Both the position numbers and the translations under genes were made by a program. Source: Enterococcus pseudoavium NBRC 100491 (GTDB lineage Bacteria; Bacillota; Bacilli; Lactobacillales; Enterococcaceae). Taken from it: a stretch of DNA of 64,000 nt. The notes under the pieces are model-generated. The model ran no database searches, had not been told where the DNA came from, and saw nothing but the letters and a program-made list of their open reading frames with translations. Shown here piece after piece: positions 8,473-17,331 of this stretch. Location: assembly GCF_001544295.1 (NCBI RefSeq), contig NZ_BCQF01000002.1:124001-188000 (forward strand), in the 5' to 3' direction. Numbering within the stretch: position 1 is the stretch's first letter; each line of letters begins with the position of its first letter.

Positions 8473-9423
8473 TTACTCCTCCTGACTTAAATAACGAAAG
8501 ACGTCTCCACGGCTGATCCAACCAAGCGTCTTATCACCTTTTTTGAGTTCAAAAGCTTCTTGCTCAGCCAGTAGATCAAAAACTTCACTTAAACGAGCAT
8601 CGACCGCCAAACTGTGGAGCGTCTCAGCGGGGCAATTTTTTTGATAATAGCCCCCGTTGTATAACACCTCTAAGGTCTGGGTATAGACTTCGTCAGTCGT
8701 TTCATCGAAGAATTCTTCAACAAATTGATTGGCCGGATGTTTTTGGATCTCTTCTGGCGTATCGCATTGAATCAACTTGCCTTCGTGCATCACGGCGATC
8801 CGGCTGCCTAACTTCATGGCTTCTTTCATATTATGAGTCACAAAGATTATCGTATTACCTAACTTTTGATGCAGTTTTAAAACAAGATCTTGCAAGCTAG
8901 TACGTGAAATGGGATCCAACGCACTAAATGGCTCATCCATCAAAACAATATCCGGCTCTGAGGCGAGAGCACGAATAATCCCGATCCGTTGCTGCTGACC
9001 ACCAGACAATTCACTAGGCATTCGATCTCTAAACTGCTTGGGTTCCATATCGACTTCCCGCAATAATTCATCGACTCGTTGACCGCGGCGTTCTTTGTCC
9101 CAACCCAACATATCGGGGATGACTTCAATATTTTCCTTGACACTCATCGTTGGAAATAAGGCAATCTGTTGTAAAACATAGCCGATTTGCCAACGTAATT
9201 TCTGAATATTGTAATCTTTGATTCTTTTTTCTTTAAAGTAAAGATTACCATCCGTCGGTTCAATCAGTCCGTTGATCATTTTTAAAGAAGTCGTCTTACC
9301 ACTGCCGGAAGGACCGACAAGAACAAATATTTCGCCTTTTTGTACTGAAAAGTTGAGATCCTTTAAGACGAGGTTTCCTTCAAATTCTTTACTGACATCT
9401 TTAAATTCAATAATGGGTTCCAT
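8473..9423 (-). CDS. ABC transporter ATPase, OpuCA/ProV/EgtV type
   Basis: 316-aa ATP-binding subunit of an importer of the quaternary-amine class. Walker A GPSGSGKTT, Q-loop YVLQQIALFP, signature LSGGQQQR, Walker B IVLMDEPFSALD and the switch VTHN are all present. About 90 extra C-terminal residues resemble a degenerate CBS-type module (final GDKTLGWISRGDVFRYLSQ), the region that senses osmotic or ligand state in OpuA/OpuC. ATG directly follows the stop of the permease gene (TAGATG), with GGAGGGAAAATAG as ribosome binding site. Substrate candidates are betaine, carnitine, choline or ergothioneine. Confidence 0.88.
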   Translation of the reverse strand: MEPIIEFKDVSKEFEGNLVLKDLNFSVQKGEIFVLVGPSGSGKTTSLKMINGLIEPTDGNLYFKEKRIKDYNIQKLRWQIGYVLQQIALFPTMSVKENIEVIPDMLGWDKERRGQRVDELLREVDMEPKQFRDRMPSELSGGQQQRIGIIRALASEPDIVLMDEPFSALDPISRTSLQDLVLKLHQKLGNTIIFVTHNMKEAMKLGSRIAVMHEGKLIQCDTPEEIQKHPANQFVEEFFDETTDEVYTQTLEVLYNGGYYQKNCPAETLHSLAVDARLSEVFDLLAEQEAFELKKGDKTLGWISRGDVFRYLSQEE

Positions 9424-10959
9424 CTATTTTCCCTCCTTAATGATTTTTTCTTTCACCAAGAAGTCATGGGCCACTTTTTTCGGCTGTTGTTTCTTGACGT
9501 TCACCAGATAGTTCATCTCAATCATTTGATCTTCTGTGATTTTTCCAGCCAAACGATTCAAAGCTTTAACAACTTTTGGATGGTTATCCGCAAATTCCTT
9601 CTTCATTAAGGGAGCACCTTGATACGGCGGGAAAAGATGTTGATCATCTGCTAAAGTCACTAAATCATACTGTTTAATCTCACTATCGGTTGAGTAAGCA
9701 TCGATCACATCAACGTCGCCATTATTGATTGCTTGATAACGCAGTGCCGGTTCCATACTTTGAACCGAGCTCAAATTCACGCCGTATTTTTCTTGAATTC
9801 CACGATAACCGTCCTGCCGATCGATAAATTCTAAGGTGAAACCGGCTTTTAATTGAGCTTGTTGGCCTTGCAGCTGAGAAATTTTAGTGATTCCCCGTTT
9901 TTCAGCTTCGCTTTTCTTCATAGCTAATGCATAAGTATTTTCATAAGCCAGCGGTTTTAATAAACGCATTTCAAATTGAGCACTTAATAATTTATTCGCC
10001 TCTTGATAGGTTTTTTTAGCGGATAAATCATCGGGGGTGTTTTCAGGAACTTTAACCAAACTTTCTAAGACTGTTCCGGTAAATTCAGGATAAATATCAA
10101 TTTGATCACTCTTTATCGCACTAAATAAAAAACTTGTTTTACCGAAATTCGGTTTCAATTCTACCTTGATGGATGGGTCTTCTTCTTTAATGACTGCTTG
10201 ATACATATTGATCAAAATATCGGGTTCAGAGCCTAATTTCCCCGCGATGGTCACAGTCTCCTGCTCCATCGGATTATTTTGAACAAAGAAGATACCGCCA
10301 ATACTTAACCCGATCACACCTAAAACAATTAATGTGGTTTTCCCACTGCGATTTTGCAGGAAACGGATCAACGTACTAAAAATGATCGCCAGCAGCGCTG
10401 AGCTGATCGCACCAATCAGGGTCAAACTAGGATCATTGCGGTCGATCCCCAACAAGATAAAGGTCCCTAATCCGCCAGCACCGATTAAAGCGGCCAGCGT
10501 TGCCGTTCCGATAATTAAGACTGCCGCTGTTCGGACCCCAGAGATAATCACTGGCATGGCCATTGGCAGCTCGACCCGTACTAATTTTCGGATCCTTGAC
10601 ATCCCGAATGCATCCGCCGCCTCCTCAATTGAAGGATCAATCTCTGAGAGACCGATATAAGTATTTTGAAAAATCGGTAATAAAGCATAAACGACTAATG
10701 CAATCAAGGCCGGCACAGTGCCGATCCCAACAAAGGGAATCAAGAGCCCCAGCAAAGCAAGAGAGGGAATCGTCTGTAAAATACTGGTGATTTGTAAAAC
10801 AACTTCTGCTAATTTTTTTCGTTGACTTAGAAGAATCGCCAAGGGAATCGCAATCACGACTGCAATCAATAAAGCACTTAAAGAAATGACTAAGTGTTCA
10901 AGGATTGCCGTTAGCAAATCAGCCTTCCGTTCATTGAAGGTGTGGATTAATTCATTCAT
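9424..10959 (-). CDS. Permease fused to substrate-binding domain, OpuC/EgtU type
   Basis: 511 aa from ATG 10959 (AAAGGACAG upstream). Residues 1-205 are a binding-protein-dependent permease domain with about five membrane helices and the EAA loop ([23 protein letters not shown]). A further helix near 215-235 leads to an extracellular OpuAC/ProX-like solute-binding domain (about 240-505; [41 protein letters not shown]). This permease-plus-binding-domain fusion is the layout of EgtU, the pneumococcal and H. pylori ergothioneine importer, and of some choline and betaine carriers. The adjacent disulfide reductase favours a thiol substrate, but the ligand cannot be decided from sequence alone. Confidence 0.85.
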   Translation of the reverse strand: MNELIHTFNERKADLLTAILEHLVISLSALLIAVVIAIPLAILLSQRKKLAEVVLQITSILQTIPSLALLGLLIPFVGIGTVPALIALVVYALLPIFQNTYIGLSEIDPSIEEAADAFGMSRIRKLVRVELPMAMPVIISGVRTAAVLIIGTATLAALIGAGGLGTFILLGIDRNDPSLTLIGAISSALLAIIFSTLIRFLQNRSGKTTLIVLGVIGLSIGGIFFVQNNPMEQETVTIAGKLGSEPDILINMYQAVIKEEDPSIKVELKPNFGKTSFLFSAIKSDQIDIYPEFTGTVLESLVKVPENTPDDLSAKKTYQEANKLLSAQFEMRLLKPLAYENTYALAMKKSEAEKRGITKISQLQGQQAQLKAGFTLEFIDRQDGYRGIQEKYGVNLSSVQSMEPALRYQAINNGDVDVIDAYSTDSEIKQYDLVTLADDQHLFPPYQGAPLMKKEFADNHPKVVKALNRLAGKITEDQMIEMNYLVNVKKQQPKKVAHDFLVKEKIIKEGK

Positions 10960-11045
10960 AAACTGTCCTTTCAAAAATATGACCTGTTCTCATTATAACT
11001 TAATCAAAAAATGAGACAAAAGGATTGGCTTGTTTGAAAAAGTAG

Positions 11046-11051
11046 TATAAT
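11046..11051 (+). promoter_or_regulatory. -10 box of the promoter for the 11085 gene
   Basis: TATAAT 34 bases before the ATG at 11085. A possible -35 (TTGGCT, around 11025) sits about 15 bases upstream, which is a short spacer. It lies in the 125-base divergent region shared with the transporter operon. Confidence 0.5.
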
Positions 11052-11084
11052 AATCAAAAATACTGAAAAAGGATGCTATTAGTC

Positions 11085-11651
11085 ATGGAAACAAAAGATC
11101 ATTTAAAACAAATCCAATTAACAAAAAATGGTAAAAGCTACTCTTATTTACATTCCCATCATTATAATTGGTTCAAAGCGATTGACTTAAATTTACTGAA
11201 CAGTGATGGCTTCACCAATTATTTTATTCGAATCAAGCAAAACGAACCGACTATTTTTGCCGATTTGCAAACAAAGGTTTTACAGGCGACAATCACAGCC
11301 TTTCAACAAGAGTTGTCAGAAGCCGATAGTTTTGTTTTAATGACTGCGGCCTGGGCCAACGGTTTTGTGCCTGAAAATGCCACCGCTGCACTCCAAGATT
11401 TCGATCGCTATTTGACCAATTACACGATCCAAAAAGATCCGCTGCTAGGTTTAAACCAAATGAACGCTGATTTTAACCAGGTTTTAGTTCAACATTTCCC
11501 TAAAGTTCGGCGGCAAGATCTCCGCTTACTCTATCGCTTGCTTGTACTGAAAGATGCCTCAGCAGAGAAAATTGCTGAAGAATTAGCGCCTTTAAATGAG
11601 CCTACTCAAGCGCGGACAAAAATAATGTTGGAACTTTTTAAAACACTATAA
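11085..11651 (+). CDS. Conserved hypothetical protein, 188 aa
   Basis: Start ATG 11085 with AAAAAGGATG upstream. It is a soluble, mostly helical protein without signal or membrane segments. It opens METKDHLKQIQLTKNGK and contains SYLHSHHYNWFKAIDLNLL and LMTAAWANGFVPENATAALQDFDRYL. I do not recognise the family. A terminator directly follows it and a promoter precedes it, so it is a stand-alone gene, divergent from the transporter operon. Confidence 0.7.
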   Translation: METKDHLKQIQLTKNGKSYSYLHSHHYNWFKAIDLNLLNSDGFTNYFIRIKQNEPTIFADLQTKVLQATITAFQQELSEADSFVLMTAAWANGFVPENATAALQDFDRYLTNYTIQKDPLLGLNQMNADFNQVLVQHFPKVRRQDLRLLYRLLVLKDASAEKIAEELAPLNEPTQARTKIMLELFKTL

Positions 11652-11661
11652 ATAGTAAAAA

Positions 11662-11699
11662 AGAGGCGGTGTGACAAAAAGTGTCACACCGCCTTTTTT
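11662..11699 (+). terminator. Strong rho-independent terminator
   Basis: Arms AGGCGGTGTGAC and GTCACACCGCCT (11664-11693) followed by six T residues, 10 bases after the stop of the 188-aa gene. Confidence 0.93.
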
Positions 11700-11720
11700 C
11701 CAATAAACCGTATTCTAAAA

Positions 11721-11770
11721 ATAGCTTCTTCGGAAATAAGCCGAAATCCCCTTCTTATTTCTTGAAGCTG
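11721..11770 (-). terminator. Imperfect hairpin, probable terminator of the small basic gene
   Basis: On the minus strand AGCTTC and GAAATAAG pair with CTTATTTC and GAAGCT across small bulges, and ATTTTT follows. It lies 25 bases after the stop of the 77-aa gene. The bulges make it weaker than its neighbours. Confidence 0.5.
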
Positions 11771-11794
11771 ATTACTTTTGTCGCAACCTCTTTT

Positions 11795-12028
11795 TCATGA
11801 TAATCGTTGAATTTCTCGTTCGATTAATTTAAGGGACAGTTTTAAAGCTTTGACTCTTTCCTTTGACAAAGTAATTTGCGCTTTTAAATTCCGTCCCGCT
11901 TTTTGTTTTTCTTCAAGCGAAAATAGTGCCTGTTCAATCTTATGCAAAGTTGAGCCCAGAGATTTTTGAGCCGCTTGATAATCAGTTAATGTATATTCAT
12001 CTTTTTTTTTCCTCCTTTTGAAACTCAA
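11795..12028 (-). CDS. Small basic coiled-coil hypothetical protein
   Basis: 77 aa if started at TTG 12028. The protein is highly basic (FKRRKKKDEYTL) and then helical with heptad-like spacing (LHKIEQALFSLEEKQKAGRNL ... ERVKALKLSLKLIEREI). No ATG exists in frame. The only ribosome binding site for the TTG, GGGGAG, is the 3' arm of the preceding gene's terminator hairpin. A second AAAGGAGG lies inside the proposed coding region but leads only to an out-of-frame ATG. So the frame looks real but its start is uncertain. Function unknown. Confidence 0.5.
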   Translation of the reverse strand: MSFKRRKKKDEYTLTDYQAAQKSLGSTLHKIEQALFSLEEKQKAGRNLKAQITLSKERVKALKLSLKLIEREIQRLS

Positions 12029-12058
12029 AAAAATCTCCCCTTTTCGAGGGGAGATACG
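12029..12058 (-). terminator. Terminator of the MIP18-family gene
   Basis: Arms ATCTCCCC and GGGGAGAT with a seven-base loop, then seven T residues on the minus strand. The downstream arm doubles as the presumed ribosome binding site of the next small gene. Confidence 0.8.
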
Positions 12059-12071
12059 AGTTCTGATTAAA

Positions 12072-12413
12072 TTAACGAATTCCTAGAGCAATCCGCGCAT
12101 AACGACTCATTTTATCCGTTGTCCAAGCTGGATACCAGACTAGTTTTACTTCAACATTCGTTACTTCAGGAATCTCAGCTAAGGCTGATTGGATGTTATC
12201 AGTTAGAATATCAGCCAACGGACAACCCATCGTTGTCAGAGTCATTTTGATTACCGTATTTCCAGTTTGCTCAAAATCTACTTCATAAATCAAACCAAGA
12301 TTTACAATATCAATTCCCAGTTCAGGGTCAATGACTGACTCTAAAGCGGTCAAAATAGTTTCTTTAATCTCTGCTACTTCTGCATCGGTCCATTTTGGTG
12401 CTTTTTCTTCCAC
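12072..12413 (-). CDS. MIP18/DUF59-family metal-sulfur cluster assembly protein (PaaD/SufT-like)
   Basis: 113 aa. GTG 12413 is preferred over the GTG nine bases upstream because AAAGGGAG then sits 8 bases away. The DUF59 core is clear: LESVIDPELGIDIVNLGLIYEV (usual DPE-x(5)-DLGLV form) and MTLTTMGCPLADIL with the conserved Cys. The family helps mature or carry iron-sulfur clusters (SufT in staphylococci, PaaD in phenylacetate oxidation). A stand-alone copy in a lactic-acid bacterium is most like SufT/YitW. No suf genes are nearby. Confidence 0.88.
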   Translation of the reverse strand: MEEKAPKWTDAEVAEIKETILTALESVIDPELGIDIVNLGLIYEVDFEQTGNTVIKMTLTTMGCPLADILTDNIQSALAEIPEVTNVEVKLVWYPAWTTDKMSRYARIALGIR

Positions 12414-12470
12414 TTGTTCCACTCCCTTTCGAGTTTCAAGAGTATTTTACTCCATCTATCAGATTTTGTA

Positions 12471-12500
12471 AATGAGAATAACGGGTCGTTCATTCTCATT
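12471..12500 (-). terminator. Hairpin after the YitT gene
   Basis: AATGAGAAT and ATTCTCATT pair, with an inner AACG/CGTT extension. A short TTTACAAAA tail follows on the minus strand. It lies just after the stop of the yitT-family gene; the tail is weak. Confidence 0.55.
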
Positions 12501-12509
12501 TAACAATTG

Positions 12510-13409
12510 TTATTTACTTGTTTGCGACTTTTTTAATAAATTTTGTTCATCCTGTGTTAAAAAGCTGCCAACAACGGAATCTGTGGCGACAATATTCGTG
12601 AATGAATTAGGATCAACATCTGCGACTACTTGCTTCAAGGTATATAATTCGTAACGGGTTAACACGATCATAATAACTTCTCGCTCACTCGCACTAAAAC
12701 CGCCGCGCGCAGGAATAACTGTTAAACCGCGAAGCAATTCATTACTTAAAGCGGCACACATCTCGGTACTTTTGCCAGTGCTGATAAACGCAGTCATCTT
12801 TTGATGGCTCGTGTGGACATAATCGACCACGGTGCTCATCGTAAAGATCGTGATGATCGTATACAAGGCACTTTCCCAATTGAAGAAGAAGCCGGCAACT
12901 ACAACGATCACACCATTTAAAAGCATCATATAATTTCCAACCGTACGACCGGTTGTTTTCGATAATAATAGAGAAACAATATCTAAACCGCCAGTGGTAA
13001 AACCAAGTTTTAGTGATAAACCAGCCCCGATACCTAATAAGACACCACCGGTAATCGCATTCATCAATACATTATCCGTCACTTGACCGACAGGAACGAC
13101 TGTCGTGAAAACGGACATCGAGATCACATTAGCAAAACTTAAAATCATTGCTGAGTGTCCTAATTTAATAAAACCTAAAATAAACACGGGGACATTAAGC
13201 AGGAAGATCAAAATCCCAGTATCAATTGACAGCCCCGCGTTTGACAATAAATGCTCAGCGATTTGGGCAATCCCCGTCATCCCCGCAGAAAAGACATTAG
13301 CTGGGATCAAAAAATAATTCAATCCAACTGCACCTGTCAAACCTGTAAATAGAATAACTAATATTTTTTTGGCTAAATCCTTTGATGTATAATTGATAAC
13401 CTTCCGCAT
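12510..13409 (-). CDS. YitT-family membrane protein
   Basis: 299 aa with about five membrane helices in the first 190 residues (TGLTGAVGLNYFLIPANVFSAGMTGIAQ; NAITGGVLLGIGAGLSLKLGFTTGGLDI), the DUF161 repeats of the YitT family. The C-terminal soluble DUF2179 domain (VIPARGGFSASEREVIMIVLTRYELYTLK) is complete. The family's transport substrate is unknown. AAAGGGGGAG precedes the ATG. It is divergent from yajQ. Confidence 0.88.
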   Translation of the reverse strand: MRKVINYTSKDLAKKILVILFTGLTGAVGLNYFLIPANVFSAGMTGIAQIAEHLLSNAGLSIDTGILIFLLNVPVFILGFIKLGHSAMILSFANVISMSVFTTVVPVGQVTDNVLMNAITGGVLLGIGAGLSLKLGFTTGGLDIVSLLLSKTTGRTVGNYMMLLNGVIVVVAGFFFNWESALYTIITIFTMSTVVDYVHTSHQKMTAFISTGKSTEMCAALSNELLRGLTVIPARGGFSASEREVIMIVLTRYELYTLKQVVADVDPNSFTNIVATDSVVGSFLTQDEQNLLKKSQTSK

Positions 13410-13614
13410 CTACTACTCCCCCTTTAATTCAAACCTATAATAGAGTAACAGGTTCATTGATTATTAATCAATCGTTTTCAATCACTTATTGGAGAATAAT
13501 TATAGCTTTCTTAGCATTTTTTGATAAACTAGAAGAAAAGGTTTAAAATGTTGTTTTTTTTATCAGTTTGACCTTTTATTTTGTTCATTAAATCGAACCA
13601 TAAGGAGGATATCG

Positions 13615-14106
13615 ATGGCAAAAGATGCAAGCTTTGACATTGTTTCAGAGTTAAATAAAGAAGAAGTCAAGAATGGGATTCAAATCGCTTTAAAGGAACT
13701 TAAAAATCGTTTTGATTTTAAGGGCAGTCTTTTCGAAATCAAACTAGAAGGAAATCAATTAGTCATCAAGGCTGAAGATGATTATAAAGTCGAACAAGTT
13801 AAGGATGTATTGTTTAGTAAATTGATCAAACGCGGCGTCCCCTTAAAGAATATCCAATTTTCTGACTCTGAACATGCGCTAGGCGGCAATGCCCGGCAAG
13901 CAGCCGAGTTAGTCAACGGAATCGATAAAGAAAGTGCAAAAAAAATCACGACTGCGATCAAAAACAGCAAACTAAAAGTCAAAGCACAGATTCAAGAAGA
14001 TCAGCTCCGCGTTACTGGTAAGAACCGTGACGACTTGCAAAAAGTTATTACGCTAGTAAAAGACTTAGAGTTACCGATTGATGTACAATTTACAAATTAT
14101 CGTTAA
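13615..14106 (+). CDS. YajQ-family nucleotide-binding protein
   Basis: 163 aa, full length for the family. Opening MAKDASFDIVSELNKEEVKN and the two ferredoxin-like halves (NRFDFKGS; VNGIDKESAKKITTAIKNSKLKVKAQIQEDQLRVTGKNRDDLQ; end LPIDVQFTNYR) are diagnostic. In Xanthomonas a homologue binds cyclic di-GMP, while E. coli YajQ binds tRNA or nucleotides; the role in Firmicutes is open. GGAGGATATCG precedes the ATG and a terminator follows, so it is monocistronic. Confidence 0.93.
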   Translation: MAKDASFDIVSELNKEEVKNGIQIALKELKNRFDFKGSLFEIKLEGNQLVIKAEDDYKVEQVKDVLFSKLIKRGVPLKNIQFSDSEHALGGNARQAAELVNGIDKESAKKITTAIKNSKLKVKAQIQEDQLRVTGKNRDDLQKVITLVKDLELPIDVQFTNYR

Positions 14107-14141
14107 AAAAGCAGCCGACAAAAAAATGTCGGCTGCTTTTT
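14107..14141 (+). terminator. Terminator of yajQ
   Basis: Arms AGCAGCCGACA and TGTCGGCTGCT with a short A-loop, then five T residues, immediately after the stop codon. Confidence 0.92.
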
Positions 14142-14250
14142 ATAACGGACCTAACTAAATCAGGCTTGATTATTGAAAGTAATAGTGGGTTAATCTACAA
14201 ATATCTTATATGCGATATTTTTATTTTTTGCCCAAGTGAGTAGTTCCACT

Positions 14251-16602
14251 CTAGTCCATCGCCTCATGAAGCTGCCAAAAAGTTTGAGCCGCTTGAGACA
14301 CCGCGTTTGGCCCGAAGAGAACTTGTCGATCCGCCCAGTTGACAGGTAATAAATTTTGATAATGGGGATTCAAATAACGCTGATCGAGCAATAGGATAAT
14401 TCCCTGATCCTCCATCGTCCGGATCACTCGACCTGCCGCTTGAATGACCTTATTCATTCCTGGTAATTGATAAGCATAGCTGAACCCCTGCTTTTGTTTC
14501 TCATCATAATAGTCTTTAATCAGTTCTTGTTCGTGATTGACTTGCGGCAACCCCACCCCTACAACAACGGTACCGATTAAACGCTCACCAACTAAATCAA
14601 TTCCTTCCGAGAAAATCCCTCCCAGTACACAAAAACCAATTAACGTTTTTTCTGGCTGCGGAACAAAGGCCGCTAAAAATTCTTCTCTTTCCTGTTCATT
14701 TAATTTTGAACCTTGGATTTGGATTTCATATTCTGGATATACATCATGGAAATAATCAGCGACTTGATCCAAATACTGAAAAGAGGGAAAGAATACTAAA
14801 TAGTTCCCCGTTTTAGTTTTCACTAATCCTTCAATTGAAGCCGCAATTTTAGGAATACTTTGCGTCCTTTGCTGGTAGGTCGTTTGAATACTCGCGTCCA
14901 CCATCACTAAGCGATTTTCATTGGGAAAAGGGCTTGGCAAACGATAGGTCAGACTTTCCTCACCCCCACCTAAAACTTCCTGATAGTATTCTAAGGGAGA
15001 GAAACTAGCAGAAAATAAAATACTGCTACCAACCTTTTCCATCGTTTGTTCCAAAAACCACGAAGGGTCAATACAGTACTCCTTAACAATCAAATCATAG
15101 CGTTTATGCTCCACCGTTGTTTGATAATGATCATCATAAAACTCACTCATCCGGGTAAAACGCAAAATCTCAAAATAAACCGGCAGCATTTTTTGCTGCA
15201 ATGGATGATCTGGATTTTCAGCTAACCATTCTTTGATTTGTTCTTGTAATTTGAAAAGACTGTTGATCAAATTTTCTGGGGCTGCTGCTTGGTGATGGTA
15301 AGCTTTTCCATCCAATGCCTGCTGAATCAATTCAAATTCATTATCCGTACGCCGGAATGCTTTAGTTAATTTTTTAAAGGACTTATCTAAGTCTTTCTCA
15401 ATCTGAACAAGGTTTTCTCTAGCAATGCTGGCTGAGTACATTTCCTTTGAACGATTGACCAAGTTATGGGCCTCGTCAACCAAAACCAAATTGGTTTTAT
15501 TCTCTTCCTCAAAGAAACGTCGTAAATAGACTGTCGGATCAAATAAATAATTGTAATCGCCCACTACCAAATCACAAAAGCGGCTGACATCTAAGGATAA
15601 CTCAAAAGGACAAAGTTCGTGTTTCTTAGCATATTCTTCAATCACTGGCCGCGTGTACTGATCCGCATTATTTAGCAAGTCCCATAAGCCCTCGTTGACT
15701 CGATCGTAATAGCCTTTAGCAAACGGGCAATGTTCCGGTGTACAGTTACGTTCTGTTAGAAAACAGATTTTATCTTTCGCTGTCAACGTCACACTTTTGA
15801 TTCGTGCCTCTTTTTTTGTGAGTTTAGTCACGGTTTCTTCCGCCACTTGCCGCGTAATTGTTTTAGCCGTCAAATAAAAAATCCGTTCCCCCAGTTCCTC
15901 CCCCATCGCCTTAAACGCCGGAAAGAGGGTTGACATCGTCTTCCCTGTGCCGGTGGGAGCTTCAACAAATAATTTCTGCTGGGCATGGATCGTTTTATAG
16001 ACTGCTGCCGCTAACTCTCTTTGACCCGCACGATAGGTATCAAAAGGAAAAGCGAGAGCTTTGAGAGACTCATTCCGGGTGTTTCGCCATTGAGTTTGAA
16101 AAATCAGCCAAGCCTCATAGCCTTCAATTAGATCCTTGAAAAAAATGGTCAGCTCTTCAAAAGTAAAACTTCGAACTTGGCGCGTAATCTTTTCTTCAAT
16201 TGTTTGAAAATAAGTCAGACGGGTGCTGATCTCTGCTAAGCTCTCTTGTTCGCTATAGATATAAGCGTAAACCATGGCTTGATAAAAATAGAGATCAATA
16301 ATCCCTGCTTCTAATTCTTCAAAGGGGGTTTCGGAAGTTTTGATTTCATCAATATATACGCGCTCGTCTTCCAAGTAAATCCCATCCGCTCGACCTTCGA
16401 TCTGAATAGCTGTGTCAGCAATTTCCAGGGATTTTTTCAACCAGACTTCTTTTTGATAGTTCGGACCGGCTTCTTTTTGCAGTTGGCGATGAATCCGAGC
16501 GCCTTCTTGAGGTGTATGATTACTATTCTTTCCTTCATCAATGCTTCCGCGTCGTAGAATAAATTCAACTAGCTCGCGAATTGCGACTTTTTTAACCACC
16601 AA
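14251..16602 (-). CDS. XPD/DinG-family helicase fused to a Cas4/RecB-like nuclease domain
   Basis: 783 aa. Residues 1-170 show a PD-(D/E)XK nuclease of RecB/Cas4 type: G34-x3-H38, D73 in EGRADGI, E86-I-K88 and the Q108-x3-Y112 motif. From about 190 follows a superfamily 2 helicase with Walker A APTGTGKT (215-222), four Cys that fit a 4Fe-4S site (C280, C287, C292, C331), DEAH (376-379) and the C-terminal GIFSEGIDLVGERL and QAAGRVIRTMEDQG motifs. This fusion is usual in lactobacilli and enterococci and probably acts in DNA repair. The start is TTG 16602 or the adjacent GTG; GAGGTGATCC precedes both. Stand-alone gene. Confidence 0.88.
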   Translation of the reverse strand: MVVKKVAIRELVEFILRRGSIDEGKNSNHTPQEGARIHRQLQKEAGPNYQKEVWLKKSLEIADTAIQIEGRADGIYLEDERVYIDEIKTSETPFEELEAGIIDLYFYQAMVYAYIYSEQESLAEISTRLTYFQTIEEKITRQVRSFTFEELTIFFKDLIEGYEAWLIFQTQWRNTRNESLKALAFPFDTYRAGQRELAAAVYKTIHAQQKLFVEAPTGTGKTMSTLFPAFKAMGEELGERIFYLTAKTITRQVAEETVTKLTKKEARIKSVTLTAKDKICFLTERNCTPEHCPFAKGYYDRVNEGLWDLLNNADQYTRPVIEEYAKKHELCPFELSLDVSRFCDLVVGDYNYLFDPTVYLRRFFEEENKTNLVLVDEAHNLVNRSKEMYSASIARENLVQIEKDLDKSFKKLTKAFRRTDNEFELIQQALDGKAYHHQAAAPENLINSLFKLQEQIKEWLAENPDHPLQQKMLPVYFEILRFTRMSEFYDDHYQTTVEHKRYDLIVKEYCIDPSWFLEQTMEKVGSSILFSASFSPLEYYQEVLGGGEESLTYRLPSPFPNENRLVMVDASIQTTYQQRTQSIPKIAASIEGLVKTKTGNYLVFFPSFQYLDQVADYFHDVYPEYEIQIQGSKLNEQEREEFLAAFVPQPEKTLIGFCVLGGIFSEGIDLVGERLIGTVVVGVGLPQVNHEQELIKDYYDEKQKQGFSYAYQLPGMNKVIQAAGRVIRTMEDQGIILLLDQRYLNPHYQNLLPVNWADRQVLFGPNAVSQAAQTFWQLHEAMD

Positions 16603-16689
16603 TGGATCACCTCATTCTTTGTTTCATGCTCATACATTCTAACTTATTTTGCTGTTTCACCATAGAAGATTTTCCCCAACTCGTCAAGT

Positions 16690-17061
16690 CTATTCATCCT
16701 CCTCTTTTTCCAGCAGTCGTTGAATGAAATTACGGAAAACTTCCGTTGCGATCCCCATCTTTTCGTAGTTTTCAAAGATTGAATGAAGTTCCATCACTAG
16801 AAATGAGACATAAAAAGCATACAACAAAATACTTCCTGCTTGTAATGGTATCAAGCTTGAGACCGGCAAAAAGAAAAGCAGTAATAAAATGCTAGCAATT
16901 TTTCGTAAAATTCCATTAATCCCGATCTTTGATGAAATCTGTTTGGTCAGCTTCGCCGCAATCACCCCCGTCAGTAGATCCAAGAGCATTGCAACCGAGA
17001 TCAACGCTAAAACGAAAAGTAAGCGTGGTTCTTGTTCAATCATTTTTAGCCAATCAGTCAT
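16690..17061 (-). CDS. Phage holin-like membrane protein (holin_4 family), orphan
   Basis: 123 aa from ATG 17061 (AAGGAGGAAGTAAAC). It opens MTDWLKMIEQEPRLLFVLALISVAMLLDLLTGV, followed by ISSKIGINGILRKIASILLLLFFLPVSSLI and further hydrophobic helices, then a charged tail (LLEKEEDE). The D-x2-TG motif after the first helix and the K-x6-GI-x-GI-x-RK region are typical of the Bacteriophage_holin_4 (toxin secretion/lysis) family. No endolysin or other phage gene is near, so it is either a domesticated holin or a chromosomal small membrane protein. Confidence 0.75.
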   Translation of the reverse strand: MTDWLKMIEQEPRLLFVLALISVAMLLDLLTGVIAAKLTKQISSKIGINGILRKIASILLLLFFLPVSSLIPLQAGSILLYAFYVSFLVMELHSIFENYEKMGIATEVFRNFIQRLLEKEEDE

Positions 17062-17230
17062 GTTTACTTCCTCCTTACTTACATCCTTTTTTTCGACGCA
17101 CAAATTCTCATTATTGGTTTGTCGCCAAACCTTTCCTTTCTTTAATATCTATTAACGAAAATTTCAGCAAAAATGCGTAGTAGCTTCAGTGAAAACATTT
17201 AAGAAAGCCGCAATTTTTTTACTTTTAAGG

Positions 17231-17236
17231 TATAAT
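17231..17236 (+). promoter_or_regulatory. -10 box before the MBL hydrolase gene
   Basis: TATAAT about 95 bases before the ATG at 17332. The -35 region is AT-rich without a clear TTGACA. This implies a leader of roughly 90 bases, in which I see no known riboswitch. Confidence 0.45.
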
Positions 17237-17331
17237 GAGGAAGTGTTACAACCGATTTTTTTAAGCGAAAAACATTTTGCGAATTAATCAGCTTAAGGCT
17301 ACCTACTTTTTGTTACTTCAGGAGGAAAATA

